64,000 nucleotides of DNA, taken from an uncultured Clostridia bacterium. GTDB lineage: Bacteria; Bacillota; Clostridia; UBA1381. Numbering within the stretch: the stretch's first letter is position 1; each line of letters starts with the position of its first letter. A program made the position numbers and the translations under genes. The stretch lies in contig CAKSOE010000001.1 in assembly GCA_934476675.1 (NCBI GenBank), positions 62,001 through 126,000 on the forward strand. The letters are read 5' to 3'. A model generated the notes under the pieces. It was not told the DNA's origin. It made no database searches and worked only from the letters and a program-made list of their open reading frames with translations. Positions 42,038 to 51,257 of the stretch are shown here, in pieces.

Positions 42038-44356
42038 ATGAGTAACAAAAAAATAGTAGGGGTATTAAGTATAATTCTGACATTTGCTTTATGCGTGATT
42101 CCGAATTTTTCTATGAAGGCATCGGCATCGGGTGCGGAATCCTATGGGGTTGAATTTTTAAAGCTTGACGAGAATTTTATGTTTGATGTAAATAAAAGAG
42201 TAAGCATAGATTTAAAACTTACAAACAACACAAATCAGGCGGTTCCTGTCGTTATGTATGTAAGGGTGACGGATTATTCCGAAAACAGTATATGGTATAT
42301 TTCAAAGGAATTCACCATAGGTGCGGACACAGGGATGATAAAGAAGCTTATCCCCGATAATCTGCAAACGGGACGTTATAAAATCAGAGCATTTGTTGTG
42401 TTTGATAATTCATATACAGCCGATATAAGCCGTTATTTCCTTATTAATGATAAAAATGTTTCGGATGACAGCTTAGGCGTATGTACACACTTTGAAAAAT
42501 CGTGGAAGAATTATAAATATGATAATATGGAGCTGATTAAAAACGGCGGAACAAAATGGATTCGCAACGACTGTACATGGGGCACGGTGGAATATCCGAA
42601 AGGAACATTCAGACTGCCGCAGAATATATTACAGTGCATTGAATATGCGGAGAAAAAAGGACTTAACATTTTAATGCCGCTTACCTATTCGCACATATAT
42701 TATTGCGAAGAACCCGGATGCGAAAACGGATGCAAGGACGAAAGCCACTGGACAAATCTGCCGTATACGGATAATCAGATAGCGGCTTATGCGAAATACT
42801 GCGGATTTATGGCGGAAACTCTCAAAGGCAGAGTAAATCATTTTGAAATCTGGAATGAGGCGGATAATGTTCTGTTCAATAATAATGCCAATAATGAAAA
42901 GGGTGACGGAACCGTATATGCAAAGGTACTAAAAGCTGCGTATGAGGCGATAAAAAAAGCCAATCCCGACGCGGTTGTTTTGGGAGTGTCCGGCGCCGGA
43001 GCGGCTCAGAGCGTAAATTATATCGAACAGGTTTTACGAAACGGCGGCGGTAATTATATGGACGCGTTAAGCATTCATCCGTACACATGGACGGAAAAAC
43101 CCTCCGATGAAAAAGAACATGATTTCATATGGGAGATGAATGAGGTTACAAAGATTCTTGAAAAATACAGCTGTGCGGATATGCCGGTATGGGCGACGGA
43201 AACAGGATATCCGCTTGAGGGAGTAAGCGGTGAAACATGGACGCGGAGTCCCGAAACTCAGGCGGCATACAACATAAGGACATTGGTTATGACAAAAGCT
43301 GACGGCAGACTTTCAAAGCTGTTCCACTATGAATTTAAAGATACCTCGGACGGCGCTATGGGATACATTAACAGCAGCGGCGACATAAAACCGTCGTATT
43401 ATATGACTGCGGTGATGAATGCAAAGCTGTACGGAACAAAGTTTGCCGAAAGGATAAACGTAAATACCGAACCGTACACAAAGACGGACGGAACGCTTGA
43501 AATCGGAGACACTTTTTATAACGGAGGATATGGGATATATCGGTTTAAAAGTAATGAGAAGAATGTGTTTGTTGTGTGGGCGAAGGGTGAAAAATCATAT
43601 AATTTATCACTTGAACATACAGCGCCGAAATTAAGCGCGCAGCTTAACGGCAGCAATCTTACGGTGGATATTGCGGAGGAAAATAAAAACAGGCAGATAA
43701 CGGTCTATAATGCTTACGGCAATAAGATTGACATAAACGATACAAAAATCAATCGTATTCCGACATATATAGTCTGCGATAATTATGAAGAACCGCAGGT
43801 TAATCCCACACCCGAATACAGCTTCGGATTTGACAGCGATAACAGCTTTAAATTAAACGGAACAGTTGCGGTAGCTGATACTCCGGTAGCAGTATATCTT
43901 GTAAAAAAGAATAATTCACTTGAAAATGCGGCATATATTGATCAGACAAATGCAGATTCGGAGGGGCATTATTCGTTCAGTTTTAAGCTGCCGGACGATG
44001 ATGCGTATATGATGTATGTTTTTGACGGTGATAAGAAAAATACCGAATTAACCGGAAGGTCCGGAATTGCCGTGACAATTAAAAAGAACGGCATAAATGT
44101 AAATTCAATCGGCAGCGTAAAGGCAAACGATGTGGTTAATGTTCGGGCGGAAATAATTAATTCAACACAGAAGGGAAACTTATTCGGCGCAGTGTACGAT
44201 GACAAGGGTGTGTTGAAAAGCGTTTCATCGGCAACTCTTGCACAGGATAATTCATCAGTTGCTGCCGAGGTGGAAATGAAAGCATTGTCGGACGGGGATC
44301 GTATGAACATTTATCTGCTTGATGAAAATATTGTTCCGCTGACATCAAAACGTTAA
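42038..44356 (+). CDS. Secreted clan-A (GH39-like) glycoside hydrolase
   Basis: A 772-aa exported protein. Signal peptide near residues 1-32 (SMKASA-SG). An N-terminal Ig-like domain (about 35-145) precedes a TIM barrel (about 150-480) with acid/base Glu274 in FEIWNEADN and nucleophile Glu388 in VWATETGY. The barrel contains a CEEPGCENGCKDESHW insertion, an unusual Cys-rich loop. Two C-terminal beta domains follow from about 590. Sequence around the catalytic motifs differs clearly from the 36101 enzyme, so the two may act on different linkages. No surface anchor seen. Confidence 0.8.
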   Translation: MSNKKIVGVLSIILTFALCVIPNFSMKASASGAESYGVEFLKLDENFMFDVNKRVSIDLKLTNNTNQAVPVVMYVRVTDYSENSIWYISKEFTIGADTGMIKKLIPDNLQTGRYKIRAFVVFDNSYTADISRYFLINDKNVSDDSLGVCTHFEKSWKNYKYDNMELIKNGGTKWIRNDCTWGTVEYPKGTFRLPQNILQCIEYAEKKGLNILMPLTYSHIYYCEEPGCENGCKDESHWTNLPYTDNQIAAYAKYCGFMAETLKGRVNHFEIWNEADNVLFNNNANNEKGDGTVYAKVLKAAYEAIKKANPDAVVLGVSGAGAAQSVNYIEQVLRNGGGNYMDALSIHPYTWTEKPSDEKEHDFIWEMNEVTKILEKYSCADMPVWATETGYPLEGVSGETWTRSPETQAAYNIRTLVMTKADGRLSKLFHYEFKDTSDGAMGYINSSGDIKPSYYMTAVMNAKLYGTKFAERINVNTEPYTKTDGTLEIGDTFYNGGYGIYRFKSNEKNVFVVWAKGEKSYNLSLEHTAPKLSAQLNGSNLTVDIAEENKNRQITVYNAYGNKIDINDTKINRIPTYIVCDNYEEPQVNPTPEYSFGFDSDNSFKLNGTVAVADTPVAVYLVKKNNSLENAAYIDQTNADSEGHYSFSFKLPDDDAYMMYVFDGDKKNTELTGRSGIAVTIKKNGINVNSIGSVKANDVVNVRAEIINSTQKGNLFGAVYDDKGVLKSVSSATLAQDNSSVAAEVEMKALSDGDRMNIYLLDENIVPLTSKR

Positions 44357-44391
44357 ATACAGAAAATGAGTAATAAGACAGGGGTGGCAAT

Positions 44392-46008
44392 ATGAACAGA
44401 CTTATCAATATGATATTTACGGCAGCTGCGTTAATCGCATTGCTTTGTCCGGCAGTATATGCTGCGGAGATACGTGAGGATTACACAAGCGGAACAATAA
44501 CCGTAAATGAAAATGTTGAGTCGGATACGGTATACGGTGTAACGGTGTTCAATCAGGGCAGGGAATGGTCAGATTTAACTACCGAGGGCATTTCAAATGA
44601 AATTATAAAATTCAACGATCAGATAATTTCGTCAAAGGACGGAGTATGCTCGTTTTCGTTTCGCTTAGGTGATGAGTGTAAATCCGGGATATATAAAGCA
44701 TATATAGTTTGCGGAAATGAAAAAATCGAAATAGATATACCGTACATAAACAAGGATGATTATACCGAATTTATAAATGCGCTTAACTTGGCTGCAAAAA
44801 ACGGTGACACCGATGCGTTTTACAATAAAATAAACGAAAAAGCGGATTGGCTCGGCACAACGGTAAAATATCTGGAATCTCAAATTAATTTCAGAAATGC
44901 CATGAATTTATTCTGCGGATATGTAAAAGACAATCCGCTGTCAATAAGCAATGAAATAAAACCGGAAAACGCATATAACGGCTTTATTGTGATACAGGCG
45001 GCAAAGGAGGGAAAGCTTTCGGAGTTTTCGGCATTTGCGGAGGGCTTAAGCTTGCCGCATGATTTGACAGGAGATGCAGATAAGGTAAAAGCAAATAAAT
45101 ATATGAGCGCATATGCGGTAAACATTATTAATTATAACAAACCCGAAAGCTTGCCGGAACTGTCGGACAGCATACGTGAAGCAATGATACTTTCAATAGT
45201 AAAATATGCCGGCGGCGCGGAAAATGCAAGGGATATAATAAACCGTAACAAAGACTTTATAGGAGTAGCGTCGGTATCTTTTGCGCAGGCACAACGGGTC
45301 GCGGGACAGAGCTATAACACAAAAAGCGCTCTCAAAGCGGCTTTGAGCCAAACAACACAGGATACCGGAGGCGGCGGTGGAGGCGAAAGTACATCACAGC
45401 CAAAGAGCAGCGTACCGTATGTGGAAAAGCCGATAACAGACAATAATACAACCGGCGGCAACAGAGAAATCAATGTACAATTCACGGATATTGACGGAGT
45501 GGCGTGGGCAAACGAAGCAATAACCGCACTGTATGACAAAAAAATTATTAACGGCAGGACAGAAGAGAGATTTTATCCTGATGACAGTATAACTCGTGAA
45601 GAATTTGTGAAAATGGCGGTTACCGCGTGCGGATTTGAACTGATAAAAACAGATTCGCCTTTTGCTGACGTTGCGGAGGACGCATGGTTTAAGGATTATG
45701 CCAATACCGCGTTTGTCAACGGTCTGATAAACGGTATAGGGGAAAATCTGTTCGGCAGCGGGGAAAATATTACACGCCAGGACATAGCGGTTATTCTGTA
45801 TAATGCATCGAAAATGCCATCGGGTGAAGCGCAGATTACGTTTACGGACGAAAATCTCATAGCGGATTATTCAAAAGAAGCAGTCAGGGCTTTGGCGTCA
45901 AATAAAATTATAAACGGCAGAAATGACGGCAGCTTTGATCCGCAAGGCTATGCAACAAGGGCCGAAGCGGCAAAAATGCTGTACGGCGTATTGGAATTTT
46001 TGAGATAA
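44392..46008 (+). CDS. SLH-domain cell-surface protein (C-terminal anchor)
   Basis: A 538-aa exported protein: signal peptide (about 1-24, PAVYAAE), an N-terminal beta domain (about 25-125), a helical region (about 125-320), a glycine-rich linker (GGGGGG at about 325-330) and three C-terminal SLH repeats (about 363-538; FTDIDGVAWANEAITALYDKKIINGR, FADVAEDAWFKDYANTAFVNGLINGIG, FTDENLIADYSKEAVRALASNKIINGR). SLH repeats bind pyruvylated secondary cell-wall polymer. The N-terminal part shows no catalytic motif and may present or bind the locus's enzymes (inference). Confidence 0.86.
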   Translation: MNRLINMIFTAAALIALLCPAVYAAEIREDYTSGTITVNENVESDTVYGVTVFNQGREWSDLTTEGISNEIIKFNDQIISSKDGVCSFSFRLGDECKSGIYKAYIVCGNEKIEIDIPYINKDDYTEFINALNLAAKNGDTDAFYNKINEKADWLGTTVKYLESQINFRNAMNLFCGYVKDNPLSISNEIKPENAYNGFIVIQAAKEGKLSEFSAFAEGLSLPHDLTGDADKVKANKYMSAYAVNIINYNKPESLPELSDSIREAMILSIVKYAGGAENARDIINRNKDFIGVASVSFAQAQRVAGQSYNTKSALKAALSQTTQDTGGGGGGESTSQPKSSVPYVEKPITDNNTTGGNREINVQFTDIDGVAWANEAITALYDKKIINGRTEERFYPDDSITREEFVKMAVTACGFELIKTDSPFADVAEDAWFKDYANTAFVNGLINGIGENLFGSGENITRQDIAVILYNASKMPSGEAQITFTDENLIADYSKEAVRALASNKIINGRNDGSFDPQGYATRAEAAKMLYGVLEFLR

Positions 46009-46022
46009 GAGGTGAGATTAGA

Positions 46023-48548
46023 ATGCGTAAATTTATATCTGTAATACTGTGTGTGACAATGCTTATGGGAATGACGGTGTCATTCTACGCTGCCGAAAGC
46101 AATGCAGAGCTGACCGAACCGCAGAAAGAGGCGTTGGATATGTTAAGCGCTCTTGATATTTTGAGAGATCTGGATGAAAACACGCTGAATCCGGAAATGC
46201 CGGTAACAAGAGGGGAGTTTGCGGTATATGCGTCAAGACTCATAAGAGCGGCTGAAAACAACGATAAGGTTTACTTTTATGATGTGCCTAAAAATCATTA
46301 TTCATGTTCTGCTGTTGCAGCGCTGGTTGACAGAGGAGTTCTGACAGGCCGTGGCGGCAACAAATTCAGTCCCGATGAGGAAATGAACTTGAATGATGCG
46401 TGTGTGGTTATTCTAAAGCTGCTTGGGTATCAAAGTCTGGCAGAGGCATACGGAGATTATCCGGACGGATATCAGTCTGTTGCGGTAAATCTGGAATTGC
46501 TTAAAAATTGTACGGGCAACGGTTTGACAATAAGAAATCTTCTGCCGCTGCTTAAAAATGCCATGCTTGCTCCGATGATGGAGGCAAACGGCATGAAAAA
46601 CGGAGCAGTGCAGTATCATTCGGGAGATAACACAATATTGTCGGTATATTTTGATTCATACTACGATAAAGGGACTGTTACAAACATCAGAAACATGGGT
46701 ATGAACGGGCAGGAACGCCTGAAAAGAAATGTTATGAATATTGATGATGTTTCGTATAATTATGCCGATATGGGTATGGAGGATTATTTCGGACGTGAAA
46801 TTAATTTTATATATTCCGAGGACAGCGACGATGAAAGAACCGTTATCTGGGCAAGACCGACAAAAAACAGCGATTATTCAGATGTATTTGTGCATGACGG
46901 CAATTGTGCGTTTGACAGAAACACAATGAAGATTAAAGTATACAGAGATGATAACAAATACAAGGAATACACTGTTCCTCAAAACGCCGTACTCATAAAG
47001 AACGGTGAAAATTATACAGGTGATATTGCTGAACTGTTTAACGGTGATTGTTACACTTTGAGAGTTATATCTTCGAAAAATGACAATAAATATAATATTA
47101 TTATAGTAATGCAGTATGAGGACTTTTCTGTTGAGGGAGTAGATAAAGAAAACAGAAGGGTTATCGGAGATAATCAGAAAACATATACGCTTGATGAGGG
47201 CAAAGCCGATTACATAGACTTTTACGACAGCGGCATGACAAGCATTAACTTTGACGATATTGCCGAAAAAGACATAATTTCGATTGCAAAATCGGAGTCG
47301 GGAAATACGGTAAGAGTATTGGTTTCAAAAAAACAGGCAGAGGGCGTCGTGACATCTGTTATAAAAAGAGAAGGACGCTTTGCGGCGGTTATTGATAATA
47401 CGGAGTATTTGTGCGGGCGAAACGAGTTGTATGACAAGCTGAAAAGCGGAAAACGTGTAAAAGTCTATCTTAATGTATTTTCTTACATTTACGGCGTTGA
47501 AGAAAGCGGCTCCGATGAAATTATGGCATTTATTATAAAAATAATGAAAGCGGACGAGCCGGAGGATAATGTTATTTTTAAAGCATTGAATGAAAGCGGA
47601 GAAATTAAAAACTATGCATCGGCTAAGAAAATAACGATTGATGAAAAGAAATACTCAAATTCTGACGAGATTATCAAGAAATTTAAAGGCGTAAGACAGC
47701 TTGTGAAATGCAGGCTTAACAGTAACGGTGAAGTAACAAGAATGGAAATACTTACGCCGGAAAATACTGTTGTGAGGAGCGATAATCTGCCTTACAAAAC
47801 AGCAACGATGAAGCTGGGACCGAAAATTCTCTTGAATTCCTCTACCAGGGTTTTTGCAATACCGTCGCGTATTGATATAGATACTGCAAGCGATGATGAA
47901 TTTTTCGTTAAAAAGGTATCGGATCTGCAAAATGATGCTTACTACTCGGCAAGTTCGTATGTGCTTGACAAACAGAAAACCGCCGCGACAGATGCGCTGG
48001 TTGTTGAGGGATATAGCTGGGGAACGCAGAATAACTGGGCAGCAAGCATATTGATAGAGGATATTACAATAGGAATAAATGAAGATGACGAAGCTGTAAA
48101 TTATATAGAAGGCTATCAGGGGAAAACGGCTGTAAAGCTTGTGTGTACGGCGGATTTTGATGCGGCTGCCAAGGGCTATGGGAGCGGAGATGTTGTAAGG
48201 GCTACAACAAACAGGAGGGGTGAAGTTACAAATCTCAGCCTTTATTACAGACCGTCGGACGAACCGATACTTAAAAGCGACGGCAGCTTTAATGCAGGTA
48301 TAAGGCACGTTATTTCACGAGTGACAGACCGTACGGGCGGTATTGTGAAAATACGGTACAATGACACAACCTTGCAGGATAGCTATGATGAGATTTTCAA
48401 TCTGACGAATATTCCTGTTCTGGTATACGATACAGAAAGTAAAAACGGCGAAATAAGAGTAGGAACATACTCGGATATTATAACAGCTTCGGTTGTTGTA
48501 ATAAATACAAATTTTGAAAACATACGTATGGCGGTCGTGTATAAATAA
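46023..48548 (+). CDS. SLH-domain S-layer-like protein (N-terminal anchor)
   Basis: An 841-aa exported protein. Signal peptide near 1-24. SLH-type repeats follow at about 35-180 (PVTRGEFAVYASRLIRAA, FYDVPKNHYSCSAVAALVDRGVLTGRGGNKFSPDEEM). The remaining 650 residues are repeated beta-rich modules without known catalytic motifs. The layout resembles structural S-layer-associated proteins. It lies 15 bases after the first SLH gene and a terminator follows, so the two are made together at the end of the secreted-protein operon. Confidence 0.84.
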   Translation: MRKFISVILCVTMLMGMTVSFYAAESNAELTEPQKEALDMLSALDILRDLDENTLNPEMPVTRGEFAVYASRLIRAAENNDKVYFYDVPKNHYSCSAVAALVDRGVLTGRGGNKFSPDEEMNLNDACVVILKLLGYQSLAEAYGDYPDGYQSVAVNLELLKNCTGNGLTIRNLLPLLKNAMLAPMMEANGMKNGAVQYHSGDNTILSVYFDSYYDKGTVTNIRNMGMNGQERLKRNVMNIDDVSYNYADMGMEDYFGREINFIYSEDSDDERTVIWARPTKNSDYSDVFVHDGNCAFDRNTMKIKVYRDDNKYKEYTVPQNAVLIKNGENYTGDIAELFNGDCYTLRVISSKNDNKYNIIIVMQYEDFSVEGVDKENRRVIGDNQKTYTLDEGKADYIDFYDSGMTSINFDDIAEKDIISIAKSESGNTVRVLVSKKQAEGVVTSVIKREGRFAAVIDNTEYLCGRNELYDKLKSGKRVKVYLNVFSYIYGVEESGSDEIMAFIIKIMKADEPEDNVIFKALNESGEIKNYASAKKITIDEKKYSNSDEIIKKFKGVRQLVKCRLNSNGEVTRMEILTPENTVVRSDNLPYKTATMKLGPKILLNSSTRVFAIPSRIDIDTASDDEFFVKKVSDLQNDAYYSASSYVLDKQKTAATDALVVEGYSWGTQNNWAASILIEDITIGINEDDEAVNYIEGYQGKTAVKLVCTADFDAAAKGYGSGDVVRATTNRRGEVTNLSLYYRPSDEPILKSDGSFNAGIRHVISRVTDRTGGIVKIRYNDTTLQDSYDEIFNLTNIPVLVYDTESKNGEIRVGTYSDIITASVVVINTNFENIRMAVVYK

Positions 48549-48556
48549 TAATTCAG

Positions 48557-48590
48557 AAGAGCTTTGCAAATGATTTTTGCAGGCTCTTTT
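48557..48590 (+). terminator. Terminator after the SLH gene
   Basis: AAGAGC-TTGCAAA / TTTGCA-GCTCTTTT stem with TGAT loop and T-run; a few mismatches. It may partly insulate the following cytoplasmic hydrolase gene. Confidence 0.7.
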
Positions 48591-48612
48591 GACATAAAAA
48601 GGAATGAGGAAA

Positions 48613-50088
48613 ATGAATATACAAAAAAAGCTGGCGGAATATGTATATAAATTTAACGGCAGTGATGAAGAATGTTATAAAAACGATATAGACAATGAAC
48701 ACGCATATAAGTGGATGGCGGAGAATATACCGCTGATTGAATGCCCGGATAAAACGATTGAAATGATTTATTATTTTAGGTGGTGGACATTCAGAAAGCA
48801 TATAAAAAATACGTGCGACGGATATGTTATTACCGAATTTCTTCCCGAAGTGCCGTGGAGCGGCAGACATAATGCAATTGCCGCTCCGGTAGGACATCAT
48901 ATTGCGGAGGCAAAATGGCTTAAATGCCGAAAAAAGCTTATAGAGGAATATGTAATGTTTTGGCTTGACGGAAATGAGGATATATATTCATACAGTAACT
49001 GGATTATTTATGCTCTGTATGAATATTCGGAATTTGCAAATGATTATTCTTTAGGCATTGGTAATCTTGATAAGCTTATTTATATATACGGCAGGTGGGA
49101 AAAGGAACACAAAACAGATACGGGATTATTCTGGTCTATTGATGCCAAAGACGCAATGGAATTCAGTATAAGCGGAGTTAATTCGGAATTGCGCGGAGAA
49201 CGCGGAATCAGACCTACGCTTAATTCATATATGGCGGCAAATGCAAAAGCAATATCGGCGTTTGCGAAAAAAGCAGGGAATACGGAAATTGAATTGCTTT
49301 ACGAAAGAAAGGCGAAAGAAATAGTAAACAAAATGACGCAGCTGCTATGGGATGGGGATTTTTTTAAAGCCGTTCACAGCCAAAATCGCAACAAATTTCC
49401 GACTGTAAATGAACTTGCGGCGGACAGGAATGTTATGGAGCTTTTAGGATATATTCCGTGGGAATTTAATTTAGCGCCGTCAGGATATGAAAATGCGTTT
49501 AAATATTTAAAGGATGAACAGTGCTTTAATGCTCCGAAGGGGCTGACAACCGCCGATATGCGGCATAAACGGTTTATGTACAAAGCGGAGCATGAATGTT
49601 TATGGAACGGATATGTCTGGCCGTTTGCGACATCTCAGACACTCAATGCGGTTATAAATCTTCTTAACAATTACGAACAGGAAATTATATCAAAAAAAGA
49701 TTTTTATAATATGCTGAAAAAATATGCGGAGTGTCATTTCCGAACGCGTGAGGACGGCAAAACGGTATGTTGGATTGACGAGGTTTCAGATCCGTTTACG
49801 GGCGAATGGACGGCACGGGAAATTCTGAAAAGTAAAAAATGGGATAAAAACACGGGTGGCTATGAAAGAGGCAAGGATTATAACCATTCTGCGTTTTGCG
49901 ATATTGTGCTGAGAGGGCTTTTAGGAATCAATTTTGTTGACTCGGAGATTGTTTTAAAGCCGATGATTCCGGAGGAATGGGAATATTTTATGGTTGATAA
50001 TTTATACATGGGGAACAGACATATAAGCATTTACTACGATAAATACGGTGAACATTATCGTCTTGGAAGAGGGATAACAGTTAAGTAA
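48613..50088 (+). CDS. Cytoplasmic (alpha/alpha)6-barrel glycoside hydrolase (MGH1/GH63/trehalase-like)
   Basis: A 491-aa protein without signal peptide. It shows six-hairpin glycosidase features: LPEVPWSGRHNAIAAPVGHH, RPTLNSYMAANAKAISAFAKKAG, a central NLAPSGYENAF, WNGYVWPFATSQTLNA and a C-terminal YNHSAFCDIVLRGLLGI. This resembles the MGH1-like domain group. Lacking export, it probably finishes oligosaccharides imported by the ABC transporter. An upstream in-frame ATG exists at 48604; the ATG at 48613 is better spaced from AAAAAGGA. Exact substrate unknown. Confidence 0.8.
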   Translation: MNIQKKLAEYVYKFNGSDEECYKNDIDNEHAYKWMAENIPLIECPDKTIEMIYYFRWWTFRKHIKNTCDGYVITEFLPEVPWSGRHNAIAAPVGHHIAEAKWLKCRKKLIEEYVMFWLDGNEDIYSYSNWIIYALYEYSEFANDYSLGIGNLDKLIYIYGRWEKEHKTDTGLFWSIDAKDAMEFSISGVNSELRGERGIRPTLNSYMAANAKAISAFAKKAGNTEIELLYERKAKEIVNKMTQLLWDGDFFKAVHSQNRNKFPTVNELAADRNVMELLGYIPWEFNLAPSGYENAFKYLKDEQCFNAPKGLTTADMRHKRFMYKAEHECLWNGYVWPFATSQTLNAVINLLNNYEQEIISKKDFYNMLKKYAECHFRTREDGKTVCWIDEVSDPFTGEWTAREILKSKKWDKNTGGYERGKDYNHSAFCDIVLRGLLGINFVDSEIVLKPMIPEEWEYFMVDNLYMGNRHISIYYDKYGEHYRLGRGITVK

Positions 50089-50095
50089 AGCGTTA

Positions 50096-50236
50096 ATGAA
50101 GTGGTTAAAGCTGTTTGGGATTGAAAAGTATGTCAAAAGCGATTTTGGTAAAAAATGTTTGGACGGAAATACCAGTATTTATGCGGAGTCAAGGAGTATT
50201 TTTAAAATAGATAACAAAAATATTAATATTGTATAG
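50096..50236 (+). CDS. Possible 46-residue small ORF
   Basis: ATG at 50096 opens a frame of 46 codons (MKWLKLFGIEKYVKSDF...) ending at TAG 50234-50236, inside the -35 box of the pyrB promoter. No Shine-Dalgarno is visible before it and I recognise no family. It could be a gene remnant, a 3'-UTR by-chance frame or a real small protein. Confidence 0.2.
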   Translation: MKWLKLFGIEKYVKSDFGKKCLDGNTSIYAESRSIFKIDNKNINIV

Positions 50237-50262
50237 ACAAATGCGGAAGATTGGTATATAAT
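50234..50262 (+). promoter_or_regulatory. Sigma-A promoter of the pyr operon
   Basis: TAGACA (50234-50239), 17-base spacer, TATAAT (50257-50262). The leader to the pyrB ATG is about 50 nt. No PyrR-type antiterminator/terminator hairpin is visible in it. Confidence 0.75.
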
Positions 50263-50319
50263 ACAGAATGTGTTATAGTGTCCAAAAATAATACGATTAA
50301 CGTTTGAGGGGGAAAGCCG

Positions 50320-51243
50320 ATGAAACAAAATCTTTTGGGATTAAAGGATCTGAGCGCCGGAGAGATAATGAATGTTCTCGAAACGGCAAAGCAGATGAAA
50401 AAGGTGGTAAAATCACCTGATAAGAAAATCAACAATCTTTCCGGAAAAACAGTGGTAAACCTTTTTTATGAAAACTCGACAAGAACCAGGCTGTCGTTTG
50501 AACTGGCTGCGAAGTACATGAGTGCAAATGCGGCAAATATAACGGCAAGCGGTTCGTCTGTACAAAAGGGAGAATCTCTTATAGACACAGCGGAAACTAT
50601 AAATGCCATGGCTGCGGATATACTTGTAATCCGCCACAGCATGAGCGGTGCGCCGCATCTGATTGCGCCGCTGCTTGACGCGTCAGTTATAAACGCCGGT
50701 GACGGAATGGACGAGCATCCCACTCAGGCGCTTTTGGATATGCTTACCATTCTTGAAAGAAAGGGCGGCTTTAAGGGACTTAAAGTGGCAATTATCGGCG
50801 ATGTGTACCATTCAAGAGTGGTTCGTTCAAATATATACGGACTTACAAGACTTGGTGCGGAGGTATCCTTGGGAGGCCCTGCAACTCTTATGCCGTACGG
50901 CATGGAAAAAATGGGCGTCAAGGTGTTTAATACGGTTCATGAAGCAATCGTTGACGCGGATGTTGTAATGGCTTTGAGAATACAGCTTGAACGTCAGAAC
51001 AGCGGATTGTTCCCGACGATAAACGAATATAACAGATTTTTCGGTCTTGACGAAACACGCTTAAAGCTTGCAAAACCCGATGTAATTGTTATGCACCCGG
51101 GCCCGATAAACAGGGGGGTTGAGCTTAATTCTTCGGTTGCCGACGGAGAACACAGCGTTATAAACGAACAGGTAACAAACGGCGTTGCCGTCAGAATGGC
51201 GGTTATGCACCTGCTTAATACAAATAGTCTGAAATTTAACTGA
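50320..51243 (+). CDS. pyrB: Aspartate carbamoyltransferase catalytic subunit
   Basis: Condenses carbamoyl phosphate with aspartate. 307 aa. Carbamoyl-phosphate loop YENSTRTRLSFELAAKYM; HPTQALLDMLTI; PGPINRGVEL near the C-terminus. No pyrI regulatory subunit is adjacent, consistent with the unregulated Bacillus-type trimer. First gene of pyrBCFKD; RBS GAGGGGGAAAG. Confidence 0.96.
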   Translation: MKQNLLGLKDLSAGEIMNVLETAKQMKKVVKSPDKKINNLSGKTVVNLFYENSTRTRLSFELAAKYMSANAANITASGSSVQKGESLIDTAETINAMAADILVIRHSMSGAPHLIAPLLDASVINAGDGMDEHPTQALLDMLTILERKGGFKGLKVAIIGDVYHSRVVRSNIYGLTRLGAEVSLGGPATLMPYGMEKMGVKVFNTVHEAIVDADVVMALRIQLERQNSGLFPTINEYNRFFGLDETRLKLAKPDVIVMHPGPINRGVELNSSVADGEHSVINEQVTNGVAVRMAVMHLLNTNSLKFN

Positions 51244-51257
51244 GGGAGGACGCCGAT

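Noticed and set aside
47655..48308. 217-codon minus-strand frame opposite the SLH protein
   Set aside because: Shadow frame; the plus-strand protein has a signal peptide and SLH repeats and explains the region.
50263..50319. PyrR-dependent attenuator in front of pyrB
   Set aside because: The leader is only about 50 nt and shows no antiterminator/terminator pair.
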